From Spectribacter hydrogenoxidans (GTDB taxonomy: Bacteria; Pseudomonadota; Gammaproteobacteria; Nevskiales; Salinisphaeraceae), in assembly GCF_031846275.1 (NCBI RefSeq), contig NZ_JAVRIB010000007.1, positions 111,426-175,425 on the forward strand: a DNA stretch of 64,000 nt. The letters are read 5' to 3'. The position numbers and the translations under genes are program-made. The notes under the pieces are model-generated. The model was not told where the DNA came from. It did no database searches and was given only the letters and a program-made list of their open reading frames with translations. How positions within the stretch are numbered: the stretch's first letter is position 1; every line of letters starts with the position of its first letter. Positions 51,679-61,095 of this stretch are shown here, piece by piece.

Positions 51679-52530
51679 GTGAAAGCGCCGCGACACGCCT
51701 ATCCCTACGAGGCCACGCCCGGTTCCGCGGCAGTCGCTGGCCCGTTGCCGTTGGCCTGTGCCGTGATCACCCGCGACGAGGCCGACAACATCGGGCGATG
51801 TCTGGCCAGCGTAGCGGGCTTGGTGCGCGAAATCGTGGTCGTGGACTCCGGTTCCACCGATGCAACCTGCGAGATTGCTCGAGAGTACGGCGCGCGTGTC
51901 ATTCACCGAGACTGGACCGGGTTTGCGGCGCAGAAGCAGTTCGCAATGGACCAGTGCAGCCAGCCCTGGCTGCTGTCGCTGGATGCCGACGAGGCCCTGG
52001 AGCCGGCTGCCCGGGCGGCGATCGAGGCCTTGTTCGCTGGAGACAGCGAGCCGGCTCACGCGGGCTACGAGATCAACCGCCTGACCTGGTATCTCGGCGA
52101 CTGGGTGCGCCACACCTGGTATCCGGAATGGCGCCTGCGGCTGGTTCGCCGCGACCGCGCGGCATGGCGGGACTACAACGGACACGACTACCTGGCGGTC
52201 GATGGCGAGGTCGCCCGTCTGGGCGGGCATCTGCTGCACTATTCCTACCGGAATCTCGAGCACCACATGCAGCAGTCAATCCACTACGCCCGCATGTCGG
52301 GCCTGCAGTTGGCGCAAGGTGACCGGCGCATCCCGATCTCGAAGTTGTTCTTTTCGCCGCTCGGCCGTTTCATTCGTCTCTACCTGCTCAAGCAGGGCTG
52401 GCGTGACGGGTGGCGGGGAGTGTTGCTGGCGTTCAGCTCCGTCATGTCGGGGTTCCTGAAGTACGCCTTTGCGCTCGAGGCGCGGCAGGCGCGCGATTCG
52501 GCGAAGACGCCGCCGGACGGTGATTCATGA
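51679..52530 (+). CDS. Glycosyltransferase family 2 (WaaE/KdtX-like)
   Basis: The GTG at 51679 gives 283 residues. The GT-A fold motifs are ITRDEADNIGRCLASVAGLV, VVDSGSTDATCEIAREYGAR and LLSLDADEALEP (DxD). Middle motifs LTWYLGDWVRHTWYPEWRLR and the C-terminal FIRLYLLKQGWRDGWRGVLL are typical of LPS core beta-glucosyltransferases such as WaaE. The longer frame upstream is arginine-rich and unlike the family. It overlaps the next gene by 4 bases. Confidence 0.88.
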   Translation: MKAPRHAYPYEATPGSAAVAGPLPLACAVITRDEADNIGRCLASVAGLVREIVVVDSGSTDATCEIAREYGARVIHRDWTGFAAQKQFAMDQCSQPWLLSLDADEALEPAARAAIEALFAGDSEPAHAGYEINRLTWYLGDWVRHTWYPEWRLRLVRRDRAAWRDYNGHDYLAVDGEVARLGGHLLHYSYRNLEHHMQQSIHYARMSGLQLAQGDRRIPISKLFFSPLGRFIRLYLLKQGWRDGWRGVLLAFSSVMSGFLKYAFALEARQARDSAKTPPDGDS

Positions 52531-53405
52531 GGCGGGGCCGGCTGCAGCGGCGATTGGTCTCTACCACCGTGGTCCTTACCAGCTACAACCAGCGTGAGGT
52601 GTTGCCGCTTGTGCTGCAGGCGCTGGCACGACAGAGCGTGCGTCTGGATGAGCTGATTCTTGCGGACGATGGGTCCCGCGACGATTCACTGGCGATTGTG
52701 CGGTCCGGCGCCCGCGAACATGACCTGCCGCTTGCCGCGGTACTTACCCAGGACGATCTCGGCTTTCGCAAGGCCACGATACTCAACGCCGCAATCCGCG
52801 CCAGTCGGGGACAGCAGCTCGTGTTCCTGGACGGCGACGTGCTCCCCGGCCGCGACTGGTTGTGCGCGCACCGGAGCCGGTTTCGCACCGGCACCTACGT
52901 GGTGGGCAGCTATGCTCGGCTCAGTGGCCCGGAAAGCCGCCTGTTCCGCCCCGATAACGTCGGCCAGCAGCTGGATGGCCTCTGTCGGCATGCCGGTCAT
53001 GACCGCTGGTTTCGACGGCATGATCTGAAAGCCCGCTGGTACGCTCTGACCCGCAAGTTCAACCGGCCACTACTCCACGGCGGCAATTTTTCGGTGGACC
53101 GTGGCGTTCTGTTCGGCGTGAACGGCTTCGACGAGCAGTTCAACGGTTTCGGCGGCGAGGACTCGGATCTGCGTTGCCGCATGAACCTGTACGGCGCCCG
53201 TCCGATCAGTGCCATCCGCGCGGCCAAGGCCTTTCACCTGGAACCGGAGCCCGCCGCCGGGGATCGCCCCAGCGCCATTGCCGACCGACGCCCCTACAGC
53301 GAAAGCCCTTATCAGGCCCTCAAGGCAACGCGGGTCTGGGCCGAACTGGGTCTGACGCGGCATCCGGTGCCGGTCGATGCCGCCAACCAGGATGAAACCG
53401 GGTGA
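52527..53405 (+). CDS. Glycosyltransferase family 2 with galactosyltransferase-like C-terminus
   Basis: The 292-residue product has TTVVLTSYNQREVLPLVLQA, ELILADDGSRDDSLAIV, the metal-binding VFLDGDVLPGRDW, and a C-terminal acceptor motif FGGEDSDLRCRMNLYGARP, as in GT2 proteins with a GT7-like C-terminal domain. It should build part of the LPS core or another surface glycan. Its start overlaps the preceding stop (ATGA) and its end overlaps the methyltransferase start (GTGA), so the three genes form one unit. Confidence 0.88.
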   Translation: MRRGRLQRRLVSTTVVLTSYNQREVLPLVLQALARQSVRLDELILADDGSRDDSLAIVRSGAREHDLPLAAVLTQDDLGFRKATILNAAIRASRGQQLVFLDGDVLPGRDWLCAHRSRFRTGTYVVGSYARLSGPESRLFRPDNVGQQLDGLCRHAGHDRWFRRHDLKARWYALTRKFNRPLLHGGNFSVDRGVLFGVNGFDEQFNGFGGEDSDLRCRMNLYGARPISAIRAAKAFHLEPEPAAGDRPSAIADRRPYSESPYQALKATRVWAELGLTRHPVPVDAANQDETG

Positions 53406-54247
53406 AACTTTTCGGTACCAAGGAAATCAAGACGTATGTCGAGCAGATCCTGCATGCCCGCCGCGATGAACTGGAGGGGCGAACGGTGGTGGACGTTCCG
53501 GCCGGCTCCGGCCATTCCAGCCGCATCCTGCAGTCGCTTGGCGCAAAAGTGGCAGCGCTGGATCTGTTCCCGGACTTTTTCCGGGTGGCGGGGCTGACCT
53601 GCGGTCAGGCCGATCTCGCCGGCCGGCTACCGCTGCCCGACGAGCACGCGGACTACGTCCTGTGCCAGGAAGGCATCGAACACATGGCCGACCAGTTGCA
53701 TTCGTTCGCCGAGCTCAACCGCATCATGAAACCCGGCGCGACCCTGCTCATGACCACACCGAATTACGGCATGTTGCGTGCGCGGCTGAGCTACCTGCTG
53801 GGGGAAACCGAGTTCTACGCCAAGCTGATGCCGCCTAACGAGCTGGATTCCATCTGGTTCTCGGAAGGCCGCAGCGACAAGCTTTACTACGGGCATATTT
53901 TCCTGCTGGGCATTCATAAGCTCCGGCTGCTGGCGCGGTTGTCGGGATTCCGCATCCGCAAGATCCATCATCTGCGGGCCAACCACACCTCGCTGGCTCT
54001 CCTGGTGCTTTTCTATCCATTCATCCTGCTGACCAATATCGCTGCTTACCGTCGGGCGATGCGCAAGCGCACGGATATCGACGCCGAGAGCAGGCGAACG
54101 GTCTACCGCGAAACCCTGCGGCTGGCCCTGGATCCCCGGCTGCTGGTCGACGGTCATCTCTGTGTGGAGTTCGAGAAAATCGGTACCTCGGCGGAAACGG
54201 CTACCGAACTCCGGGGCAAGTACACCGGCTTCGACATCGAGACCTGA
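53402..54247 (+). CDS. Class I SAM-dependent methyltransferase of the LPS locus
   Basis: The 281-residue product starts at a GTG overlapping the preceding stop. The SAM-binding core is VVDVPAGSGHSSRILQSLGA, followed by YVLCQEGIEHMADQLHSFAE and KPGATLLMTTPNYGMLRARL. A later hydrophobic stretch (LALLVLFYPFILLTNIAAY) may hold it to the inner membrane. It probably methylates a sugar or lipid-linked intermediate made by its neighbours. Substrate unknown. Confidence 0.85.
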   Translation: MKLFGTKEIKTYVEQILHARRDELEGRTVVDVPAGSGHSSRILQSLGAKVAALDLFPDFFRVAGLTCGQADLAGRLPLPDEHADYVLCQEGIEHMADQLHSFAELNRIMKPGATLLMTTPNYGMLRARLSYLLGETEFYAKLMPPNELDSIWFSEGRSDKLYYGHIFLLGIHKLRLLARLSGFRIRKIHHLRANHTSLALLVLFYPFILLTNIAAYRRAMRKRTDIDAESRRTVYRETLRLALDPRLLVDGHLCVEFEKIGTSAETATELRGKYTGFDIET

Positions 54248-54260
54248 CGCGCTACCGCGA

Positions 54261-55337
54261 TCAGCCTGCCCGGCCGGCCAGCCAAACCCCCAGTTCACGC
54301 CCCACCGCCGCGTAATCGATTGCCGTCATATCGAACGGCGCCGCGCCGTCGGGCGGGGTGAACGCGAATCGCCGTGCTTCGGGTGCCAGTGTCTGCCAGC
54401 GCAGGGGGCCGGCGGTGGGCAGGTTCGGGTAGAAGGTGGCCGTGGGTCGGGCCAGGGCCCCGGCCAGGTGAGCCGGGCCCGTGGAACCGCTGATGAACAG
54501 GTCGGCATGGCGCAGGTTGCGCGCGAAATCCACCAGCCCACCCTGCGAGTGGTACACGGTGGGCGAAAGGTGCTGCATCGTACCGGCAAGCTGCTCGGCA
54601 AGCGGTAGCTCGTTCGGCCCCGCGGTGATCACGAAGCGGCAACCGCTTTCCGCAATACTGTCAGCCACCCGGGTGTAATCGGCCGGCGTGGGCGCCGGCG
54701 CGGATCCCCCGCTGCCCGGATGAATGAATACCCAGTTCCGCTCGGGTGGCAGGCCGTGTTCGCGTCCGAATGCGACCCGGTCGTCGTCCGTGACATCGTC
54801 GAAATGCAGCAGCGGCGCGCCCGGTGCCGGCCCCGGCTCGTCGCCGGCGAGGCGGATCAGCGCATGGGACAGGTCAAGGTTGTAGGCCCATTCCGGCTTG
54901 ATCGACTGCGAGCGTCGCTGACGAACTCGATGGTTGTAGAAAATCTGCGCCAGCTTGCTGGCCGGGCCCAGGCGCCGGGGGATGCGCTGCCGCCAGATCG
55001 CCAGCGCGTTGGGGAAATCGGAGAAATAGCTCACCGCCGCGGCTGGTCGGGGCTTGTCGTGCCAGGTGTCCGGCGAGAAACGGCCACGTCCATCGACCAC
55101 CGGCAGCGCCCAGACGTCATCGATGAACGGGCAGGCCACCACGATCGGCGCGGTGTAGCTGGATACGGCGGCAACCACCGGCCGGTTCGGCCAGTGTTGC
55201 TTGACGGCCGCGAAGGCGGGCAGGCTCAGCAGCACGTCCCCGAGCCGGTCGGGGCGCAGGAGTAGAATCGGGCCATCCGGCAGCCCCTCGACAAAGTTCG
55301 AGGTGCCGGGTTCCGGCCGGTCAGCGGCGATGCGCAA
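54261..55337 (-). CDS. Glycosyltransferase family 9 (heptosyltransferase-like), copy 2
   Basis: The 358-residue frame starts at a TTG. The GT9 pattern is present: PILLLRPDRLGDVLLSLPAF, NWVFIHPGSGGSAPAPTPAD, and a nucleotide-sugar region ADLFISGSTGPAHLAGALAR. It differs from copies 1 and 3 enough to have its own acceptor. It is convergent with the methyltransferase and divergent from the GT4 gene only 19 bases away, so each promoter must lie inside the other gene. Confidence 0.88.
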   Translation of the reverse strand: MRIAADRPEPGTSNFVEGLPDGPILLLRPDRLGDVLLSLPAFAAVKQHWPNRPVVAAVSSYTAPIVVACPFIDDVWALPVVDGRGRFSPDTWHDKPRPAAAVSYFSDFPNALAIWRQRIPRRLGPASKLAQIFYNHRVRQRRSQSIKPEWAYNLDLSHALIRLAGDEPGPAPGAPLLHFDDVTDDDRVAFGREHGLPPERNWVFIHPGSGGSAPAPTPADYTRVADSIAESGCRFVITAGPNELPLAEQLAGTMQHLSPTVYHSQGGLVDFARNLRHADLFISGSTGPAHLAGALARPTATFYPNLPTAGPLRWQTLAPEARRFAFTPPDGAAPFDMTAIDYAAVGRELGVWLAGRAG

Positions 55338-55356
55338 GGGAGTTCACGGGTTGGGG

Positions 55357-56454
55357 ATGCGGGTTCTGGAAGTCTGTTTTGCCGATGGCAGCGGTGGCCT
55401 GGAATTGTATGCCGCGCACACCAGCCGGGCGCTTCAGGCGCGCGGACACGATGTGCTGACGCTGACCACCGAGGATACGTTATTCGCGCGACGCTGCTCA
55501 CGCCCCAGCCGGGAAGCAGCCCCGCGCGGGGCACTGCGGCGTTGGCGGCTGCTGCGCCGGGCGCTGAATGAATTCCGGCCCGATATTCTGCATCTGCACC
55601 ACCGCGTCGATTTCGCCCTGTGCTCGCTGGCCTGCCGGCTTGCCGGGCGGCAGCGGCCGGCGCTGGTCTACCATCGGCACATGGAGCTGCCCGCCTCGCC
55701 CAAGAAGGACTGGTATCACCGCCAGCTCTATGCTCGTGTGGACTTGCTGATCGCGGTGACCGAGCGCATCCGGCGCACCGCGGTCGAGATGCTGCCGCTG
55801 GCGCCCGAGCGCATTGTGGCGCTGCACGCCGGGGCGCCCGGGCTCGATGGTCCGGCCCCGGCCGTGGATCGCGCCGGCTGCCGGCTGCGGGTCGGCTCGT
55901 TTTCCCGCATCGAACCCCGCAAGGGTCAGGACACCCTGATCCGGGCGCTGGGCAGGCTCAAGCGCGACGGCTATCCGGTGCAACTGGCGCTGGCCGGCCA
56001 GGTCCATGACCCCGATTACTACCGGTCCCTGCAGTTGCTGGCCGAGGCCGAGGATGTCGCCGACCAGATCGAGTATCTGGGTTTCCTGGATCAGCCCCAG
56101 ACGGAAATGGCCCGTTGCGACGTGAATCTGCACGCCGCCGAGATCGAGACCTTCGGGCTGGTGATCATCGAGTCCATGCGGGTAGGGGTGCCGGTGATCG
56201 CGGCGGAATCCGGCGGCGTGACCGAAATCCTGCGCGATGGCGATAACGGTCTGCTTTATGCCCCCGGTGACGATGCCGCACTGGCGGTACATCTGCGGCG
56301 CTTGATGGAGTTCCCGGCCGAGCGTGAGCAGCTGGCTCGCCGGGCCAGCGAGGACGCTGCCGGCCGTTTTTCAACGGAGGCGCACTACGACCGGCTGGAA
56401 GCCCATTTCGCCGCGTTGCTGCCCGCGCCCCCTGCAACCGGAGCGGCAGCATGA
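55357..56454 (+). CDS. Glycosyltransferase family 4
   Basis: The 365-residue product (start MRVLEVCFADGSGGLELYAA) has the GT-B fold: a glycine-rich N-terminal loop, HLHHRVDFALCSLACRLAG, then VGSFSRIEPRKGQDTLIRAL and the EX7E-type motif ETFGLVIIESMRVGVPVIAA. A TTG at 55351 with AAGGGAG eight bases upstream is an alternative start. It overlaps glnE by 4 bases, so glnE is translated from the same message. Confidence 0.9.
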   Translation: MRVLEVCFADGSGGLELYAAHTSRALQARGHDVLTLTTEDTLFARRCSRPSREAAPRGALRRWRLLRRALNEFRPDILHLHHRVDFALCSLACRLAGRQRPALVYHRHMELPASPKKDWYHRQLYARVDLLIAVTERIRRTAVEMLPLAPERIVALHAGAPGLDGPAPAVDRAGCRLRVGSFSRIEPRKGQDTLIRALGRLKRDGYPVQLALAGQVHDPDYYRSLQLLAEAEDVADQIEYLGFLDQPQTEMARCDVNLHAAEIETFGLVIIESMRVGVPVIAAESGGVTEILRDGDNGLLYAPGDDAALAVHLRRLMEFPAEREQLARRASEDAAGRFSTEAHYDRLEAHFAALLPAPPATGAAA

Positions 56455-59303
56455 GTGCCGATACGCCGACCGCGCCGGCGGGCGTATCCCCGGCCACCGT
56501 CGACCGGGTCGCCACCGCCAGCGAATTCGCCTGCCGCTGGATGCTGGCGCGGCCTGACCGCTTCGCCGAACTGGTGGCGGCGGGCGTCCTGATTACGCCC
56601 GCGGACCGGGCCGAGCTGGATACAGCCGCCGCGGCCCTGGGCGAGACGGCCGATCCCGCCGGTTGGCTGGCCGCCTGCCGTCAATTGCGCAACGAGTGGC
56701 TGTTCCGTATCGCCTGGCGGGATCTCACCGATCAGGCGGATCTGGAAGAGACGCTGATCGCGTTATCCGATCTGGCCGATGTCTGCCTCGAGGCGGCGCT
56801 GACCCAGGCGGAAACCGAACTGGCCGAGCGCCATGGCCACCTGCACGATGACCAGGACCGGCCGCAACGGCTGATCGTGCTGGGCATGGGCAAGCTCGGC
56901 GGGCGCGAGCTGAATTTTTCCTCGGACATCGACCTGATCTTCGCCCATCGCGGCGCAGGCGAGACCGACGGCAGCCGGCCGCTGGACGCGGCGGAATACT
57001 TCAAGCGGGTGGCCCGCCGGCTGGTTCAGCTGCTTGCCGAGCAGACGGCTGATGGCTTCGTCTACCGGGTGGACACCCGGCTGCGGCCGTTCGGCGACAG
57101 CGGGGTGCTGGTGGCCAGCCTGCCGGCGCTGGAGCAGTACTACCAGACCCACGGGCGCGAATGGGAGCGCTATGCCTGGATCAAGGCACGGCCGGTAGCC
57201 GGCGACATTGACGGCGGGCGGCGGGTGATCGAGATGCTCCGGCCCTTCGTCTACCGGCGATATCTGGACTACAGCGCGTTCGAATCGATCCGCGACATGA
57301 AGGCCCTGATCAATCGCCAGGTGGCTCAGCGGGGCATGGAGGACAACATCAAGCTGGGCAGCGGCGGCATCCGGGAAATCGAGTTTATCGCCCAGGCCTT
57401 CCAGCTGATCCGCGGCGGTCACGAGCCGGCCCTGCAGGATACTCGCCTGTTGCCCACGCTGGCGCGGCTGGGAGAGCAGGGTCACATTCCGGCGCATGTC
57501 GCCCGGGATCTGGATCGCGCCTATCGCTTTCTGCGCCGCCTGGAGAATCGCCTGCAGGCCTGGGCCGATCAGCAGACCCATGACCTGCCGGCCGATGATG
57601 ATCGGCGCAAGCGTCTGGCCGTGTCGATGGGGTTCGAGGACTGGTCCGCGCTGTCCACCGCGGTGGCGGACTGGCGGCGGCGGGTGCACGACGCGTTCGA
57701 GCAGGTGTTCCTGTCACCCCAGACCGATGAGCCGGTCGCCGAAGCCGATGACGACATCCTCGCCCTGTGGGAGGGTGACATGGACGCCGATGCCGCGGCC
57801 GAGCTGCTGGCGACCTACGGCATCGACGACGCCGAGCCGGTGCTGGCGGCGGTGGCGCGTCTGCGCGACGACAGCCTCTACCGTGCCCTGGCCGACCGCG
57901 GCCAGCGCTGGATGACACGGTTGTTGCCGCTGCTGTTCGGGGCGGCGGCAGCTACCCCGGAGCCCTCGCTGGCCATGCAGCGATCGCTGCAGGTGATGGA
58001 GGCGGTCACCGGCCGTACCACCTATGTGGCGCTGCTGGTCGAGCATCCCACTGCGCTATCGCATCTGGTGCGATTGTGCGCGGCCAGTCCCTGGATTGCC
58101 GAGCAGATCAAGGCGCAACCGGTTCTGCTCGACAGCCTGCTCGATCCGCGGGTGCTATATCGCCCGCCGCGCAAGTCGGAACTGTCCGCGGCACTGGCCG
58201 AGGAACTGGCACCCGTGCCCGAGGCGGATTTGGAAAACCGGATGGACCTGCTGCGGCGATTCCGTCAGCGGGCCCTGCTGCGGGTGGCCGCGGCCGATGT
58301 GAGCGACGCCATGCCGCTGATGATCGTCAGCGATCATCTCACTGAACTGGCCGAGGTGATTCTCACGGCTGCCCTCGACATGGCCTGGTCACAGATGATG
58401 TCGCGCTACGGCCGGCCGACAATCCGTGGTGGCGACCGCGATGGCGAGGTGGCCCGGTTCGCGGTGATCGGCTACGGCAAGATGGGCGGCATCGAGCTGG
58501 GTTACGGGTCCGATCTGGATCTGGTGTTCGTCCACGACAGCCCCGGTGACCAGGAAACCGACGGCGACAATCGCTGCCTGACGCACCAGGCCTTCTTCCT
58601 GCGGCTGGCGCAGCGGCTGATCCATGTGCTCAATACCCAGACCGGTGCCGGGCGGGCCTACGAGGTGGATATGCGCCTGCGCCCCAGCGGCCAGTCCGGC
58701 CTGCTGGTCGGCCATATCGATGCCTTTGCTGCCTACCAGCGCGAGCAGGCCTGGACCTGGGAGCATCAGGCGCTGGTGCGGTCGCGTCCCGTGGCCGGTA
58801 ACGAGTCGCTGGGCGAGGTCTTCCGGGTGGTGCGGGCCGACATCCTCGGCGCGGCGCGGGATGTCGACAAGCTGCGTCGGGAGGTCGCCGGCATGCGTCG
58901 CAAGATGCGCGACAACCTCACCCGGCGGGAGCCGGGCAATCTCGACCTCAAGCAGACGCCGGGCGGACTGGTGGATATCGAGTTCCTGGCCCAGTTCGCG
59001 GTGCTGCGCTATGCCTGCGAGTGCCCGCCGTTGCTTCGCTTTTCCGACACTATCCGGATTCTGGAAACCCTGGAATCCGCCCAGTTGCTGGATTACGACA
59101 CCACCAGGCAGCTCACCGATGCCTATCGCGCCTACCGGATGCGGGTGCATGCCGGGGCGCTGCAGCAGTCACGGGCAATGATCGGCGAGACCGAATTGCA
59201 GGCCGAGCGCGATGCGGTGCAGGCCGCCTGGCAGGCCTGGATCGGTGAGCCCGACGATCAGGCCGAATCCGGCCCCGATATGGCGCCCAAATCCAGGCCG
59301 TAG
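56451..59303 (+). CDS. glnE: Bifunctional glutamine synthetase adenylyltransferase/deadenylase
   Basis: GlnE turns glutamine synthetase off and on by adding and removing AMP, in response to PII. The 950-residue length is normal. Both nucleotidyltransferase domains are intact: LGMGKLGGRELNFSSDIDLI in the N-terminal deadenylase half (about residue 142) and GYGKMGGIELGYGSDLDLVF in the C-terminal adenylylase half (about 675). It lies inside the LPS region, next to GT4 and ahead of hldD/waaF; glnE and waaF are also neighbours in Pseudomonas. Its 3' end overlaps the convergent kinase-like gene by 46 bases. Confidence 0.97.
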   Translation: MSADTPTAPAGVSPATVDRVATASEFACRWMLARPDRFAELVAAGVLITPADRAELDTAAAALGETADPAGWLAACRQLRNEWLFRIAWRDLTDQADLEETLIALSDLADVCLEAALTQAETELAERHGHLHDDQDRPQRLIVLGMGKLGGRELNFSSDIDLIFAHRGAGETDGSRPLDAAEYFKRVARRLVQLLAEQTADGFVYRVDTRLRPFGDSGVLVASLPALEQYYQTHGREWERYAWIKARPVAGDIDGGRRVIEMLRPFVYRRYLDYSAFESIRDMKALINRQVAQRGMEDNIKLGSGGIREIEFIAQAFQLIRGGHEPALQDTRLLPTLARLGEQGHIPAHVARDLDRAYRFLRRLENRLQAWADQQTHDLPADDDRRKRLAVSMGFEDWSALSTAVADWRRRVHDAFEQVFLSPQTDEPVAEADDDILALWEGDMDADAAAELLATYGIDDAEPVLAAVARLRDDSLYRALADRGQRWMTRLLPLLFGAAAATPEPSLAMQRSLQVMEAVTGRTTYVALLVEHPTALSHLVRLCAASPWIAEQIKAQPVLLDSLLDPRVLYRPPRKSELSAALAEELAPVPEADLENRMDLLRRFRQRALLRVAAADVSDAMPLMIVSDHLTELAEVILTAALDMAWSQMMSRYGRPTIRGGDRDGEVARFAVIGYGKMGGIELGYGSDLDLVFVHDSPGDQETDGDNRCLTHQAFFLRLAQRLIHVLNTQTGAGRAYEVDMRLRPSGQSGLLVGHIDAFAAYQREQAWTWEHQALVRSRPVAGNESLGEVFRVVRADILGAARDVDKLRREVAGMRRKMRDNLTRREPGNLDLKQTPGGLVDIEFLAQFAVLRYACECPPLLRFSDTIRILETLESAQLLDYDTTRQLTDAYRAYRMRVHAGALQQSRAMIGETELQAERDAVQAAWQAWIGEPDDQAESGPDMAPKSRP

Positions 59304-59923
59304 CCCTCGCGCAATCTTGCCTCGAAGCGGCCCCAGTACAGGCGGATGCGGTTGCGGGCCATGAAGGCGAGGTGGTTGCGGATCGGGATGTAGTCGCGGT
59401 TGCCGATGTCGTCGATCATCAGCAGGTCGCCACCGCGGTCCGCGCGGCGGCGGAACACCAGATTGCGCGGGGCGATCTCCTGCGAGATTACCCGGTTGTC
59501 GATCAGGAAGCGGCGCAGGGCGCGCATGGCGGGGGTCAGCTCGGCGGCTGTCAGCGACTCGTGGGTGGCCGGGTCCAGATAATGCTCCAGCGTGCGCGAC
59601 ACCCGTCCATCGTGGTCGCGGATCAGTTCGAAGACATAGCCGGGGCCCAGATTCGTGGTCACCTCGCCGAAATAGCGGGATAGCAGTTCCCAGTCCGCCC
59701 CATGCCGCTGCAGAACGCGATAGGCAGTCTGCTCGCGTTTCAGGTCCTTCGGGTCGGGCCGGTGGTACACCTTGATGCAGTGGTCCCGATCGCGGGGATC
59801 GACATAGCAGGCCCGATGGTGGCCGCGGGCCACCAGCAGATCCGGCGTGAGCCGGATCGGTCCAGCGTCAGGGTCGGTCGCCGGCGGAGCCATGCCCCGG
59901 TTGTCGCCCTTGCGCTGGTTCAT
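59258..59923 (-). CDS. YrbL-like kinase-fold protein
   Basis: The start at 59923 gives 221 residues; MAPPATD at 59893 is a second choice. The protein follows the YrbL pattern: HHRACYVDPRDRDHCIKVYH near the ATP-binding lysine, then RFLIDNRVISQEIAPRNLVF (catalytic-loop-like) and LLMIDDIGNRDYIPIRNHLA (DxD region). YrbL is a PhoP-regulated protein of unknown role; related kinase folds phosphorylate LPS core heptose. Its place beside hldD suggests a role in core modification. It overlaps the end of glnE by 46 bases, tail to tail. Confidence 0.83.
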   Translation of the reverse strand: MNQRKGDNRGMAPPATDPDAGPIRLTPDLLVARGHHRACYVDPRDRDHCIKVYHRPDPKDLKREQTAYRVLQRHGADWELLSRYFGEVTTNLGPGYVFELIRDHDGRVSRTLEHYLDPATHESLTAAELTPAMRALRRFLIDNRVISQEIAPRNLVFRRRADRGGDLLMIDDIGNRDYIPIRNHLAFMARNRIRLYWGRFEARLREGYGLDLGAISGPDSA

Positions 59924-59964
59924 TCCCGCATTATCCCATAGCGCCGGAATTGCCCGCCAAGCCG

Positions 59965-59994
59965 GCGACAGGCGCCTTTGCCGTCGGCTACAAT
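59965..59994 (+). promoter_or_regulatory. Sigma-70 promoter candidate of hldD
   Basis: GCGACA (59965-59970), an 18-base spacer and TACAAT (59989-59994) match the -35/-10 consensus at 4 and 5 of 6 positions. The hldD start codon lies 69 bases further on. Confidence 0.5.
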
Positions 59995-60062
59995 CCGCCT
60001 CGAAAATCGAATTTTCGCGGTCGGCGCCGTCACGCAGCCGCCGCCAACCAGCGAGCCCCAGC

Positions 60063-61004
60063 ATGCTTGTAGTCACCGGAGGCGCCGGCTTTATCGGCAG
60101 CAATCTGGTCGCCGGCCTCAACGAGCGCGGCCGCCGCGACATTACGGTGGTCGATGATCTGCGCGACGGGCGCAAGTGCCTGAACCTGGCCGATCTCGAT
60201 TTCGCGGATTACTTCGAGTTCGATGATTTCGAGGCCCGACTGCTGGCCGGCGAGGACCTGGGCATCGAGGCGGTGTTCCACCAGGGCGCCTGTTCCGACA
60301 CCACCGAGTGGGACGGCCGCTACGTGATGGCCAACAACTACCGCTACTCGGTCAACCTGCTGGACTACTGCCAGGCGCGGGATATTCCGTTCATCTACGC
60401 CTCCTCGGCCTCGGTCTATGGCGCCGGCCCGACCTTCACCGAGGACCGAGTCCACGAGCGCCCGCTGAACATGTACGCATTCTCGAAATTCGCGTTCGAC
60501 CAGCACGTGCGTAGCCGCCAGGCACGCCTGGGCGCGCAGGTCGCCGGGTTGCGCTACTTCAACGTCTACGGCCCGCGGGAGCAGCACAAGGGCAAGATGG
60601 CCAGCGTGGCCTGGCACTTCAACAACCAGATTGCCGCCGACGGTGAATGCCGCCTGTTTGCGGGGTCGGACGGCTATGGTGACGGCGAACAGCGGCGCGA
60701 TTTCGTCTATGTGGGCGATTGCGTGTCGGTGAATCTCTGGCTGTGGGAAACCGGTACCGCCGGCATCTACAACTGCGGCACCGGCCGCAGCCAGCCCTTC
60801 AACGACGTGGCCGACGCCGTGATCGGCTGGCGGGGTGCAGGCAGCAAGCGCTACATCCCGTTCCCGGACGAACTCAAGGGCCGTTATCAGAGCTTTACCG
60901 AGGCCGATCTCACCGCCCTACGCGCGGCCGGTTATCCGCATGAATTCGCCACGGTGGAGCAGGGGGTGCCGCGGTATCTGGACTGGCTGGCGACTCGCGG
61001 TTGA
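60063..61004 (+). CDS. hldD: ADP-L-glycero-D-manno-heptose-6-epimerase
   Basis: HldD makes the ADP-heptose used for the LPS inner core. The start at 60063 (MLVVTGGAGFIGSNLVAGLN) gives 313 residues, as expected. The NAD(P)-binding motif is TGGAGFIGSNL, and the catalytic Tyr/Lys pair is in MYAFSKFAFD, with YASSASVYGAG and QRRDFVYVGDCVSVNLW typical of the family. The longer in-frame upstream extension lies in the intergenic region. It supplies the donor for WaaF and the GT9 enzymes nearby. Confidence 0.97.
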   Translation: MLVVTGGAGFIGSNLVAGLNERGRRDITVVDDLRDGRKCLNLADLDFADYFEFDDFEARLLAGEDLGIEAVFHQGACSDTTEWDGRYVMANNYRYSVNLLDYCQARDIPFIYASSASVYGAGPTFTEDRVHERPLNMYAFSKFAFDQHVRSRQARLGAQVAGLRYFNVYGPREQHKGKMASVAWHFNNQIAADGECRLFAGSDGYGDGEQRRDFVYVGDCVSVNLWLWETGTAGIYNCGTGRSQPFNDVADAVIGWRGAGSKRYIPFPDELKGRYQSFTEADLTALRAAGYPHEFATVEQGVPRYLDWLATRG

Positions 61005-61057
61005 AGCCGGGTGTTGTCAGAGATGGATGCCCATGGGTTTGGCAGCAATCAGGGAGA

Positions 61058-61075
61058 GGTATTACCCTCTGGTAA
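61058..61075 (+). promoter_or_regulatory. Inverted-repeat operator candidate of the AbrB/PIN module
   Basis: GGTATTACC (61058-61066) is palindromic around its central base, and TTACC-N4-GGTAA (61062-61075) forms a second perfect repeat sharing it. It lies about 20 bases before the antitoxin start, where VapB/MazE-type antitoxins usually bind to repress their own operon. Confidence 0.6.
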
Positions 61076-61095
61076 GGATTTTTTGCAAGGAGTGG

